This document shows, piece after piece, positions 25,129 to 33,008 of a stretch of DNA of 33,008 nt. The stretch covers positions 1 through 33,008 of the forward strand of contig CAYGSU010000046.1 in NCBI GenBank assembly GCA_964352715.1, in the 5' to 3' direction. The stretch comes from JAVKBW01 sp964352715 (GTDB lineage Bacteria > Pseudomonadota > Alphaproteobacteria > UBA8366 > Aestuariispiraceae). Position 1 is the first letter of the stretch, and the number at the start of each line of letters is the position of its first letter. The position numbers and the translations under genes are program-made. Under the pieces are notes generated by a model. That model searched no databases, had not been told where the DNA came from, and was given only the letters and a program-made list of their open reading frames with translations.

Positions 25129-26688
25129 CTAGTAGCTGGCGTCCGGCATGGAATCCTTTTTCTTCTGAACGAATTCCTTCAGAGCTTCGTCGGTGCCTGG
25201 GTCGATTTCCGGCTCGACGTACTTCTCAAGCTGCCATTTCCAGTATCCGTTGGCGCGCTGCATCATGTCGCGGCTGCCTTCCGATTCCCACTGTTCGAAC
25301 GAATTGTTGTCGGCCAGCGGTGACCGGTAGAACGCGTTCTCGAAATTGGCCTGTGTATGCGCACAGCCCAGGAAATGCTTGCCGGGCCCGACTTCGCGGA
25401 TGGCGGACATGCCCTGACCGTTTTCAGATTTGTCTGGTCCGTCAAGCAGCCGCGCCAGCATCGCGCACTGGTCGGCATCCATGACGAATTTTTCATACCC
25501 CATGGCGAGGCCGCCTTCCAGCCAGCCTGCAGCGTGCAGCATGAAGTTGACCCCGCCGAGAGCGGCGGTCTGCAGCGTGTTCGCTGCTTCATAGGCTGCC
25601 TGCGCATCGGGAATTTTTGAACCGCACAAGCCGCCGCCCGACCGGAACGGAACGCCAAGCCGGCGGGCGAGCTGACCGGCGCCGTACAGAACCAGTGACG
25701 GTTCCGGCGTGCCGAAAGTCGGTGCGCCCGACTGCATCGAGATGGATGAGGCGAACGTGCCGAAAACCGTCGGTGCGCCGGGGCGGATCAACTGGGTCAA
25801 CGCCATGCCGGCCATCGCTTCGGCCAGAATCTGGGTCAGCGTGCCAAGCGTCGTTACCGGGCTCATCGCACCGGCCAGGATGAACGGAGAAATCACCGTC
25901 GCCTGATTGTTGCGTGCATAAACCTTCAACGCCCCCAGCATGGTATCGTCCCAGACCATCGGTGAGTTGGCGTTGATCAGGTTGATCACGACGCAGTTCT
26001 GGTCGATGAATTCCTCGCCGAACAGAATCTTGCACATTTCGATGGTGTCTTCCGCGCGCTCTGGCGCAGTAACGCTGCCCATGAACGGTTTGTCGGAATA
26101 CCGCATGTGGCTGTAGACCATTTCCAGGTGACGCTTGTTGACCGGCAGATCAACCGGTTCGCAGACCGTGCCGCCGGAATGGTGCAGACCGGGCGCCATG
26201 TAGGCCAGCTTCACAAAGTTCCGGAAATCTTCGATACGCGCATACCGCCGGCCTTCATCCAGCGACCGGATGAACGGAGGGCCATAGGCTGGCACCAGCA
26301 CGGAATTCTTGCCGCCGATCCGGACCGATCGCGCCGGATTGCGGGCGACCTGAGTGAATTCGGCCGGCGCGGTATCCATGATTGTCTTGCGCAGCATGCC
26401 GCGTTCGAACCGCACCCGTTCGCCCTGCACATCGGCACCGGCATCCCGCCAGATCTGAAGAACTTCCTCATCGCCGCGAAAATCAAGGCCGATTTCCTGC
26501 AGCACGGTATCCGCATTGGTTTCGATGATCGTCAGGGTTTCTTCATCGAACGGGTCGAAATAGGGAATGTTGCGCTTGATGTAGGGCTGGCTGATTGCGC
26601 CCGTCGCAGCACGCGCCGCCTGCCGCGCTGTCCGTCCGCCACCGCTTCTTCTGCTCCGCCGTTCGCCAGGTTCCGCTTCGTCAGTCAT
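25129..26688 (-). CDS. Trimethylamine methyltransferase (MttB) family protein, non-pyrrolysine
   Basis: A 519-residue protein with the MttB/COG5598 layout: a basic low-complexity N-terminus, IPYFDPFDEETLTIIETNAD, GLHHSGGTVCEPVDLPVN, then FASSISMQSGAPTFGTPEPS and VGPGKHFLGCAHTQANFENA. No in-frame amber codon interrupts the reading frame, so it belongs to the non-pyrrolysine group, some members of which demethylate glycine betaine or other quaternary amines. The start follows GAGGG. The stop is TAG, directly after the usual family C-terminus (KKKDSMPDASY). No corrinoid protein or reactivase is in the window. The actual substrate is unknown. Confidence 0.88.
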   Translation of the reverse strand: MTDEAEPGERRSRRSGGGRTARQAARAATGAISQPYIKRNIPYFDPFDEETLTIIETNADTVLQEIGLDFRGDEEVLQIWRDAGADVQGERVRFERGMLRKTIMDTAPAEFTQVARNPARSVRIGGKNSVLVPAYGPPFIRSLDEGRRYARIEDFRNFVKLAYMAPGLHHSGGTVCEPVDLPVNKRHLEMVYSHMRYSDKPFMGSVTAPERAEDTIEMCKILFGEEFIDQNCVVINLINANSPMVWDDTMLGALKVYARNNQATVISPFILAGAMSPVTTLGTLTQILAEAMAGMALTQLIRPGAPTVFGTFASSISMQSGAPTFGTPEPSLVLYGAGQLARRLGVPFRSGGGLCGSKIPDAQAAYEAANTLQTAALGGVNFMLHAAGWLEGGLAMGYEKFVMDADQCAMLARLLDGPDKSENGQGMSAIREVGPGKHFLGCAHTQANFENAFYRSPLADNNSFEQWESEGSRDMMQRANGYWKWQLEKYVEPEIDPGTDEALKEFVQKKKDSMPDASY

Positions 26689-26770
26689 AACTCGTTCCCT
26701 CGATTGCTTTTTGACGATGCGCCAGCACGGGCGGCGTCAGGTGATTTTATCTATCGTCCGAATGAATTGA

Positions 26771-26793
26771 ACACGAGCGCCTTCGCTGCGTGT
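26771..26793 (-). terminator. Hairpin downstream of the DMT permease gene
   Basis: On the minus strand ACACG-(C)-AGCG-AAGG-CGCT-CGTGT folds into a nine-pair stem with one bulged base, about 30 bp beyond the permease stop and upstream of the MttB-family gene. TCAATTCATTC follows instead of a true T-run. It probably separates the chromate-transporter operon from the methyltransferase gene. Confidence 0.45.
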
Positions 26794-26824
26794 CTTATTG
26801 CGACAGAGAACCCCCGATTGCGCG

Positions 26825-27721
26825 TCATTCACGTCTCGTGGAAGGCAGGATGACCGATCCGACGGCCAAAAGCACAAGTGCCAGGGCGCCGAACTCGAAA
26901 ATGCCGGGGTCTTCTGAAAGCAACAATGCGCCGAAAAACACGCCGGCTACCGGCACGATCATCGTCGACACCGACGACACGACGACGGGAACAATGGTCG
27001 CGATCCGGTTATAGGCGTAGAAACAGAAACAGCCGGCAATCACCATGTTATAGCCAAGCGCCCCCCAGGCCTTCCAGCTTACCGCCGGCCAGTCGGTGTC
27101 GTCGAACATGAAGGCCAGAACCGCGAGCGGCAGCACCGCCAGGATGTTGAACCAGAAGCTGAGCGGCGATGTGGCGAGCGAAAATCCGAAATGCCGCAGA
27201 TAGACGGTCGTGATCGCCCAGCAAAACGCTGCTGCGACGCAGATCAAGGTGCCGATTGGGGCCTGCTCAAGAACTTCCAGATCCTGAAACAGCAGCAACG
27301 CCATCGCGCCGAGACCAAGACCCAAGCCCAGAAGCTGGCGCCCGGTGACACGTGTTTTCAGGATCAGGAAAGAGATCGCCGTCGCCCATAACGGCATCGT
27401 GTAGCCAAGGATCGCGGCCCGGCCAGATTCCATCAGGCTCAGACCGAACAGGATCAGCGCGTTCCAGCCGGCGACGCTGATCAGGGCAACAGGCAGAATG
27501 CCCTTCCAGTCCCGCCGTGTCGGCATGATGCGTCGTTTCCGGATTCTGGCAATCAGCAGAAAGCCCAGGCCGCTGACCAGAACGTTCAACGCCCTGAAAC
27601 TGAAGACATTTATCTCCGCCGCACCAATTTTCATGATCGGCCAGTTCAACCCCCAGAACACGACCAGAAAGGCAAGCAGCAGATAGATTTCGCGGGGAAC
27701 GTCGCTCGGGTCTTTCGCCAT
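26825..27721 (-). CDS. EamA/DMT-family permease
   Basis: A 298-residue protein with about ten hydrophobic helices and two EamA repeats (FLVVFWGLNWPIMKIGAAEI in the first; VVVSSVSTMIVPVAGVFFGA in the second). It is shorter than the three permeases at 4154-7273 and lacks their QDxxMK and APFDY motifs, so it belongs to another branch of the superfamily. It starts six bases after the TRIC-gene stop and is the last gene of the apparent three-gene operon. The substrate is unknown. Confidence 0.88.
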   Translation of the reverse strand: MAKDPSDVPREIYLLLAFLVVFWGLNWPIMKIGAAEINVFSFRALNVLVSGLGFLLIARIRKRRIMPTRRDWKGILPVALISVAGWNALILFGLSLMESGRAAILGYTMPLWATAISFLILKTRVTGRQLLGLGLGLGAMALLLFQDLEVLEQAPIGTLICVAAAFCWAITTVYLRHFGFSLATSPLSFWFNILAVLPLAVLAFMFDDTDWPAVSWKAWGALGYNMVIAGCFCFYAYNRIATIVPVVVSSVSTMIVPVAGVFFGALLLSEDPGIFEFGALALVLLAVGSVILPSTRRE

Positions 27722-27727
27722 CTGCCG

Positions 27728-28351
27728 CTATTGTTTCGGAAACAGGGGTTTTGGAAAATTCAGCGACCAGCCGCGCCAGATGGCGATCAGGCGCAGGCCG
27801 AGCGCCGCGCCGACCGACGCCACAAGTCGAAGATCGAAGGCGACATCCGGCGGGACAAGAACATAGACCAGCGCGCCGAGAATGGCGGCGGAGATATAGA
27901 TTTCCTGGCGCAACAGGACCGGCGGTTCGTTGCAGATGACATCCCGGATGACGCCGCCGAAACTCGCGCTGACCGCACCGAACAGCACCACGACCAGTGG
28001 ATGCGCGCCGGCCAGTTCGGCTTTCTGCGCGCCGAGAGCGGCGAACATCGCAAGGCCCAGGGCATCGGCATAGAGCAGCCATTGCATCCGACGACCCAGC
28101 AGGAAACGGTTGAACACACAGCAGATCAGGGCGCAGCCGATGCAGACAGCGACCGGTGTCGGGTCGAGCACCCACGACAGCGGCGTATCGCCCAGCAGCA
28201 GATCACGAAACGTGCCGCCGCCGATACCGGTTACCGTGGCGATAAAAGAGACCCCGATGAAGTCCATGCCTTGCCGCAGCGCCATCAGCGCGCCGCTGAC
28301 GGCAAACACGGCGGTGCCGAACAGGGCGATCCACAGAACCAGGTCGGTCAT
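27728..28351 (-). CDS. TRIC-type (UPF0126/YicG-like) membrane channel protein
   Basis: A 207-residue membrane protein with about seven helices arranged as two repeats of a UPF0126/TRIC unit. Each repeat carries the glycine-rich motif: GIGGGTFRDLLLG in the first and SASFGGVIRDVI in the second. Prokaryotic TRIC homologues form trimeric cation channels in the inner membrane. It lies 37 bp downstream of the chromate transporter gene. No strong ribosome-binding site is seen. A direct link with chromate or sulfate transport is not implied by the family. Confidence 0.9.
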   Translation of the reverse strand: MTDLVLWIALFGTAVFAVSGALMALRQGMDFIGVSFIATVTGIGGGTFRDLLLGDTPLSWVLDPTPVAVCIGCALICCVFNRFLLGRRMQWLLYADALGLAMFAALGAQKAELAGAHPLVVVLFGAVSASFGGVIRDVICNEPPVLLRQEIYISAAILGALVYVLVPPDVAFDLRLVASVGAALGLRLIAIWRGWSLNFPKPLFPKQ

Positions 28352-28388
28352 GAGTGTCTTTCGTTCGTGGGCGGGTCGGGGCAGGAAA

Positions 28389-29597
28389 TTATGTCAGCAA
28401 GTATCCTGCCGCCGCCGTAGCGGCGACAACCAGTATCGGCGGCGCATGCAGGGTCTGCAATGCCAGAAATGCCCCGATAGCAATTACGATATCTGTCGGG
28501 GTCTGCACTGTCGGCAGGATAATCGGATCGATAAGTGCGGCGGCGAGAACGCCGACGACGGCGGCGTTGATGCCGTTGATCGGCGCGCGCGCCTGCGGCC
28601 GCGACCGGATGCGGTTCCACACCGGCAGAATGGCGATCACCAGCAGCATGCCGGGAGCGAAAATCGCCGCCAGCGCGACGAGACCGCCGGCCAGCCCGAT
28701 GCCGCCACCGCCCGGATCGGCCAGCGAGCCGAGATAGGCCGACAGCGCGAAAAGCGGACCGGGGAGGGCCTGCGCTGCGCCGTATCCCGCAAGAAAGGTA
28801 TCGGTCGACATCCAGCCGGGGTCGACAACCGAGGTTTCCAGCAACGGCAGAACGACATGCCCGCCACCAAAGACCAGTGCACCGGCTTCATAGAATGCGG
28901 CGCCGATGGCAAGTGCAGGAGGCATCAACCCCCGGTCGATCAGCAGGCTGGCCGCCAGCAGGGCAGCGAAACAGATCAGCGCCACAATCGTAACTGTGTG
29001 GCCGCCGGTTTGTTTCTGCACCTGGCTGGCCGCTGCGGTGTCCGGCCGCAACAGAACGGCACCGGCCAGCGCCCCGCTGGCGATCACCGCAAGCTGGGTC
29101 AGGCTGCCCGGCATTACCAGCAGTGCTGCGGCGGCGGCAACGGCGATTGCCGCTGCGGCAATACCGGTGCAGAAGCCGCGCGCCATGCCCAGAACGGCAT
29201 GTGCGACAACGGCGGCGGCGGCCAGTTTCAGTCCGTGAATGATGCCGGCCCAGGCGGGGTCGGTCAGGATTGAAATGCCGATGGCAAACAAAGCCATCAG
29301 CAGGGCGGACGGGGCGGTGAACCCGATGAAGGCCGCTGTCGCGCCCAACGCACCGCCATGCCGCAGGCCTATGGCGAAGCCGACCTGGCTGCTGGCGGGG
29401 CCGGGCAGAAACTGACACAAGGCGACAAGTTCAGCGTAGCTCGCATCAGACATCCAGCCGCGCCGGTCGACGAATTCTGTCCTGAAATAGCCGATATGGG
29501 CGGCCGGTCCGCCGAAGCTGGTCAGACCCAGCCGCAGAAACGCCAGCAGGATCGTCACCGGTGAAACGGCGACCGTTTCGGCAGGCGCGGTCGTCAT
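28389..29597 (-). CDS. chrA: Chromate transporter, CHR family (long form)
   Basis: A 402-residue, two-domain CHR protein. The N-terminal half carries LTSFGGPAAHIGYFRTEFV and QFLPGPASSQVGFAIGLRHG; the C-terminal half carries the repeated form VFGGGHVVLPLLE and AAQALPGPLFALSAYLG. About ten or eleven helices are visible. Members export chromate by an ion-coupled mechanism, though many act on unknown anions. No chrB or other metal gene is nearby. The start at 29597 has a poor ribosome-binding site, and no other Met occurs until about residue 49. Confidence 0.88.
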   Translation of the reverse strand: MTTAPAETVAVSPVTILLAFLRLGLTSFGGPAAHIGYFRTEFVDRRGWMSDASYAELVALCQFLPGPASSQVGFAIGLRHGGALGATAAFIGFTAPSALLMALFAIGISILTDPAWAGIIHGLKLAAAAVVAHAVLGMARGFCTGIAAAAIAVAAAAALLVMPGSLTQLAVIASGALAGAVLLRPDTAAASQVQKQTGGHTVTIVALICFAALLAASLLIDRGLMPPALAIGAAFYEAGALVFGGGHVVLPLLETSVVDPGWMSTDTFLAGYGAAQALPGPLFALSAYLGSLADPGGGGIGLAGGLVALAAIFAPGMLLVIAILPVWNRIRSRPQARAPINGINAAVVGVLAAALIDPIILPTVQTPTDIVIAIGAFLALQTLHAPPILVVAATAAAGYLLT

Positions 29598-29686
29598 GGC
29601 AGGGGCGACTTGCGATGTGTCATCCGGTGGACACTAGCCGGTTTGCATGACAGACGGAAGAAACGGTGTTTTGGTATTTCCCGGCT

Positions 29687-29710
29687 TGATCGCGTGGCAT
29701 CACTCGATCA
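29687..29710. promoter_or_regulatory. Dyad upstream of the MFS gene
   Basis: TGATCG-N12-CGATCA is an inverted repeat with six-base arms, ending 33 bp before the MFS start. It is flanked by a direct repeat GGTATTTC at 29673-29680 and 29720-29727. It may be an operator for the MFS gene or the divergent chrA. The evidence is only symmetry and position. Confidence 0.3.
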
Positions 29711-29743
29711 TAGTGCTGCGGTATTTCTAGGAAGTTCGAAATA

Positions 29744-30145
29744 ATGTCCAATCCAGCGTTGAGCCTGCCGACAGGTGGTCGCGGTTTCATATCGGCGCTG
29801 GGCGTCGCACAGATATGTTCCTGGGGGTCTCTGTACTATTCGTTTCCGCAGATTGCGCAGGCTGTCGGTGCTGAATTCGGCTGGACCAAGCCGGAACTCT
29901 ATGGTGCCGCGACCCTGGGTCTCCTTCTATCCAGCCTGATGACCTTTCCCGTCGGTGTCGCCATTGACAGAGGCTTCGGGCGGTATGTCATGGCGGGGGC
30001 GTCACTGCTGGCCGGTCTGTTGCTGTTTGCGTGGTCGCAGATCGACACCCTGTTCGGATTTTACGGAATCTTCGCCGTTATTGGCTGTCTGCAGGCGGCA
30101 ACCCTTTACGAACCGGCCTTTGCGGTGATCGTCCGGCGCTTCGGC
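29744..30145 (+). CDS. Major facilitator superfamily transporter, N-terminal fragment cut by gap
   Basis: The first 134 residues of an MFS permease are visible before the run of N. Four helices can be seen (GFISALGVAQICSWGSLYYS, AATLGLLLSSLMTFPVGVAI, the segment around YVMAGASLLAGLLL, and FYGIFAVIGCLQAATLYEP). VGVAIDRGFGRYVM is the loop 2-3 signature (GxxxDRxGRR-like). The remainder, about 250 residues, should lie in the gap. None of the three plus-strand frames after the gap looks like an MFS C-terminus. Substrate unknown. Confidence 0.8.
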
Positions 30146-30245
30146 NNNNNNNNNNNNNNNNNNNNNNNNNNNNNNNNNNNNNNNNNNNNNNNNNNNNNNN
30201 NNNNNNNNNNNNNNNNNNNNNNNNNNNNNNNNNNNNNNNNNNNNN
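30146..30245. other. Assembly gap (100 N)
   Basis: Exactly 100 undetermined bases, the conventional placeholder for a scaffold join of unknown length. An MFS gene enters and does not visibly leave. The missing sequence is therefore probably much longer than 100 bases, and the order of the two sides is not proven. Confidence 0.97.
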
Positions 30246-30298
30246 CTGTCGCGAAAGTGCAAGGGGTTGCGGCGATAAACCGTCACCTTGCCCGACAT
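30246..30298 (-). CDS. Possible start of a minus-strand gene running into the gap
   Basis: Reading from ATG at 30298 towards the gap gives MSGKVTVYRRNPLHFRD with GC-rich third positions and no stop. AGGTC lies about 10 bases upstream. This is only about 17 codons, so it may be chance. The 150 bp from here to 30448 would then be a divergent promoter region; I see no convincing -35/-10 in it, only GGAG before the 30448 start. Confidence 0.25.
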
Positions 30299-30447
30299 CA
30301 GGACTGACCTGAAAGACCTGTTCACCCGACGCCGCCGCTGTTGCTATGCTGGGGCGTGACGGGGTTTTCGTGCATCGGTCGGAGACGCCAGAGCCTGTCG
30401 AGACGGAACGGAAACGAATAAACTCTTCTTGAGATGGAGACAGTAAT

Positions 30448-33008
30448 ATGGCGCAGTTCCACAAGAGCGCGGATGTCGTGATCATCGGCCTGGGCGGCAT
30501 CGTCGGGGCTTCCGTGGCCCATCACCTGATCGAACGCGGCTGGGAAAACATCATCGGCATCGACAAGTCGGGCGTGCCGACGGATATCGGCTCGACCGCC
30601 CATGCGTCGGATTTCTGTTTCAACACGATGCACGATCAGATGACGATCTTCACCACGAAGTATTCCATCGACTTCTACGAGGCGCGCGGCCGCTACGAGC
30701 GGATCGGCGGCATCGAAGTGGCCCGCAAGGACGATGACGAACGCATGCTGGAACTGGAGCGCCGGGTCACTTCCGGCCGCGCCTTCGGCAGCCGCGTCCG
30801 CATGATCTCCGCGAAAGAGGCGAAGGAAATCATGCCGCTGGTGGAAGAAGACATGATCCAGGGCGCGCTTTATGACCCGGATGCCGGCCTTGTCGTGCCG
30901 CGCTCGCAGACCGTCGCCGGCGAACTGGTGCAGGAGGCAATCGACAGCGGCAAGCTGGAAAGCATTCCCAACACGCCCTGCACCGGTCTCGACATCGAAA
31001 ACGGCAAAATCAAGGGCGTGCACACATCGCGCGGCTATATCGAAACCTCGAAGGTTGTCGTCTGCGCCGGCCTGTGGGGCCGCCTGATCGCCGAAATGGC
31101 GGGCGAGGACCTGCCGGTGATGCCGGTCGACCATCCGCTGACCTTCTTCGGGCCGTACAGCGAATTCGACGGCACCGGCAAGGAGATCGGCTATCCTTTG
31201 CTGCGCGACCAGGGCAACTCAGCCTATCTGCGCGACACGGGGGCGGCCGGTACGTCGGAAGGCGGGCAGATCGAATGGGGCTACTACGAGGAAAAAGACC
31301 CGCGCCTCGTCCACCCGCGCGACCTGCTGGAAAAGGAGGAAGCCCGGCTTTCGCCCTCGCAGCGCGACCTCGACATGGAACAGATCATCGAGCCGCTGGA
31401 ACGCGCCATGGAACTGACGCCGGTCCTCGGCGAACTCGGCTATCACGAGAAGCATTCCTTCAACGGCCTGCTGCAGGTGACCGCCGATGGCGGCCCGTCC
31501 ATCGGGGAATCGCCGGATGTGCGCGGCCTGTGGTACGGCGTGTCCGTATGGGTGAAGGACGGGCCGGGCACCGGCAAGGTCATCGCCGACTGGATGACCG
31601 ACGGCCGCACCAGTCTTGATCACGCCAGCATCGACTACGCGCGCTATTATCCGATCCAGAAATCGGAAAAATACATCTACGACCGCTGTTACGAAACGGC
31701 GTTCAAAATCTACAACCCGCCGGTGCACAACCGCGAACCCTATTCAAAGGGCCGTAACCTGCGCACCGCGCCGTATTACCTGCGGGAAAAGGAACTCGGT
31801 GGCCATTTCATGGAAATCGTTGGCTGGGAACGCGCGCACGGTTATTCGTGCAACGACCACCTGCTGGAAAAATACGCCGACCGCGTGCCGGAACGCCTGC
31901 ATGAATGGGACAACCGCCATTTCTGGCGCGTCTCCAACGCCGAACATCTGGAGCTTTCCGAGAATATCGGCATGGTCAACCTGTCGCATTTCGCGATCTA
32001 CGACATTACCGGCGGCGACGCGGCTGACCTGATGGAGTACGTATCCTCCTCCAAGGTCGCCGGCGATACGGCGGTGGGCAAGGGCGTCTACACCAACTTC
32101 CTGGATGATACCGGCGGCGTGATGGCCGACCTGACCGTGCTGCGGCTGGGCGAAAACCGCTTCCAGATGATCGACGGCGGCGATGCCGGCAACCGCGATT
32201 CTGCCTATCTGCGCCGCATGGCCCAGGACAAGGGCTGGGATGTTACTGTCGAAGACCGCACCGACCATTACGGCTGCATCGGCGTCTGGGGGCCGAACGC
32301 CCGCGAAACGCTCAAGCAACTGGCCGATGACCCGGCCGGGCTGGACCCGGAAAACTTCGGCTTCGGCGCCTGCAAGGATTTCACCCTGCGCGGTGTGCCG
32401 GTGAAGGGCTTCCGTATTTCCTATGTCGGCGAACAGGGCTGGGAGCTTCACTTCTCGATGGCCTACGGGCTGGCGCTGTGGGACATGTTCCGTGATGTCG
32501 GCATCACCCCGATTGGTGTCGAGACCTATGCCAACAGCCGCCGTCTGGAAAAAAGCCTGCGTCTGCAGAACGCCGACCTTTTGACCCACTACAACCTGCT
32601 GGAAACCGGGCTGGCCCGTCCGAAGGTAAAGGCGGCCGACTTCCGCGGCAAGGACGCCAACCTGCGACAGCGTGATATGGACCATCAGGCGGCGCTTTTG
32701 TGCACGCTGACGGTGACCGACAATGTGGACCGCGACGGCATCGCCCGGTTCATGACCGGCAACTGCCCGATTGTCGATCCGGCAACCAACGAGGTGCTGA
32801 TCGACGCCCATGGCCGGCGTTCCTTCACCACCAGCCTCGCCTATGGCCCGACCATCGGCAAGAACATCGCGCTCGGCTATCTGCCGCACGATTATTGCGA
32901 GGAAGGCCGCACGCTGGAGATCGAATTCTTCAACCAGAAATTCCCGGTCGAGGTCGCCGCCGTCGGCATGAAGGCGCTCTACGACCCGGCGAACGAGCGG
33001 ATGAAGTC
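30448..33008 (+). CDS. Divergent FAD-dependent oxidoreductase - GcvT fusion protein, 3' partial
   Basis: A continuous frame of 853 codons runs from ATG 30448 (GGAG upstream) to the window end without a stop; I checked every codon. Domains: DAO-type FAD oxidoreductase (about 1-380), linker, GCV_T (about 440-720) and GCV_T_C (about 740-853), the same plan as the gene at 8369-10804. H52 in GSTAHASDF matches the covalent-FAD histidine site. The dinucleotide-binding loop reads IIGLGGIVGAS, so the first Gly of GxGxxG is replaced by Leu with a Gly one position earlier. The C-terminal segment NSRRLEKSLRLQNADLLTHY differs from the usual dimethylglycine dehydrogenase form. It probably demethylates or oxidises an N- or S-methylated compound with transfer to tetrahydrofolate. 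Only a few residues should be missing. Confidence 0.88.
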   Translation, partial: MAQFHKSADVVIIGLGGIVGASVAHHLIERGWENIIGIDKSGVPTDIGSTAHASDFCFNTMHDQMTIFTTKYSIDFYEARGRYERIGGIEVARKDDDERMLELERRVTSGRAFGSRVRMISAKEAKEIMPLVEEDMIQGALYDPDAGLVVPRSQTVAGELVQEAIDSGKLESIPNTPCTGLDIENGKIKGVHTSRGYIETSKVVVCAGLWGRLIAEMAGEDLPVMPVDHPLTFFGPYSEFDGTGKEIGYPLLRDQGNSAYLRDTGAAGTSEGGQIEWGYYEEKDPRLVHPRDLLEKEEARLSPSQRDLDMEQIIEPLERAMELTPVLGELGYHEKHSFNGLLQVTADGGPSIGESPDVRGLWYGVSVWVKDGPGTGKVIADWMTDGRTSLDHASIDYARYYPIQKSEKYIYDRCYETAFKIYNPPVHNREPYSKGRNLRTAPYYLREKELGGHFMEIVGWERAHGYSCNDHLLEKYADRVPERLHEWDNRHFWRVSNAEHLELSENIGMVNLSHFAIYDITGGDAADLMEYVSSSKVAGDTAVGKGVYTNFLDDTGGVMADLTVLRLGENRFQMIDGGDAGNRDSAYLRRMAQDKGWDVTVEDRTDHYGCIGVWGPNARETLKQLADDPAGLDPENFGFGACKDFTLRGVPVKGFRISYVGEQGWELHFSMAYGLALWDMFRDVGITPIGVETYANSRRLEKSLRLQNADLLTHYNLLETGLARPKVKAADFRGKDANLRQRDMDHQAALLCTLTVTDNVDRDGIARFMTGNCPIVDPATNEVLIDAHGRRSFTTSLAYGPTIGKNIALGYLPHDYCEEGRTLEIEFFNQKFPVEVAAVGMKALYDPANERMK

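Noticed and set aside
25129..25131. TAG at the end of the MttB-family gene as a pyrrolysine codon
   Set aside because: It comes directly after the normal family C-terminus, and no family sequence follows. Pyrrolysine in MttB lies inside the protein.
28110..29273. 387-codon plus-strand open frame across the TRIC and chromate-transporter genes
   Set aside because: It spans two real minus-strand genes and their spacer and has low-complexity Arg/Gln/Gly composition.
29744..30307. Open frame that appears to bridge the N run from the MFS gene
   Set aside because: The N run hides any stop, and the 20 residues after it do not look like an MFS protein.
31744..32889. 381-codon minus-strand open frame at the right end
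   Set aside because: It is antisense to the continuous 853-codon FAD-GcvT frame, which has clear domains; the minus frame has none.
1..33008. CRISPR arrays, insertion sequences, rRNA or tRNA genes, prophage genes
   Set aside because: No regularly spaced repeats, transposase or integrase signatures, or structural RNA patterns were found by reading the sequence.

Overview
The window looks like a piece of a draft or metagenome-assembled genome of an alphaproteobacterium, probably Rhodospirillales-like or marine. This is inferred from gene content (GcvA-type LysR, aruI/gbuA, FAD-GcvT fusion oxidoreductases, MttB homologue, PAS_5 protein, DUF1800/DUF1501 pair) and from the mostly GC-rich coding sequence. 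A run of 100 N at 30146-30245 marks a scaffold join. The species cannot be named from the sequence.

Layout. (1) 1-3051, plus strand: a probable nitric-oxide signalling operon with a 5'-truncated heme NO-binding (H-NOX/HNOB) protein, a PAS - degenerate GGDEF - intact EAL phosphodiesterase, and a stand-alone GAF protein. It is visibly more AT-rich than the rest. (2) 3079-7273: a GcvA-like LysR regulator divergent from three tandem paralogous EamA/DMT permeases. (3) 7286-10804, minus strand: a dimethylglycine/sarcosine-dehydrogenase-like FAD-GcvT fusion followed by an Ldh_2-family NAD(P)H oxidoreductase, with a good intrinsic-terminator hairpin between them. (4) 11041-15028, plus: a helical-repeat protein with a putative glycosyltransferase C-terminus, then the DUF1800 and Tat-exported DUF1501 pair. 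(5) 15070-16721, plus: TetR regulator, glyoxalase I, small lipoprotein. (6) 16732-19305, minus: guanidinobutyrase (gbuA) and 2-ketoarginine decarboxylase (aruI), two steps of the arginine transaminase pathway. (7) 19504-21216, plus: panB and panC, pantothenate synthesis. (8) 21229-24500, minus: exported caspase-like protein, LHPP/HDHD2-type HAD phosphatase, DoeB/EutE-like deacylase. A PAS_5 protein lies divergently at 24576-25076. (9) 25129-29597, minus: a non-pyrrolysine MttB-family methyltransferase, and upstream of it an apparent chromate transporter - TRIC channel - DMT permease operon. (10) 29744 to the end, plus: an MFS transporter cut by the gap, then a second, divergent FAD-GcvT fusion that stays open to the last base.

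Common theme. Several loci fit handling of methylated amines or amino acids: two FAD-GcvT fusions, Ldh_2, the MttB homologue, and arginine/guanidinobutyrate and DoeB-like enzymes, along with many small-molecule permeases. No corrinoid protein, glycine-cleavage gene or other ectoine gene is seen here, so complete pathways cannot be claimed. The best candidates for further work are the H-NOX/phosphodiesterase/GAF module, the second FAD-GcvT enzyme with its altered dinucleotide-binding loop, the terminator inside the FAD/Ldh_2 unit, and several dyad-symmetric operator candidates.
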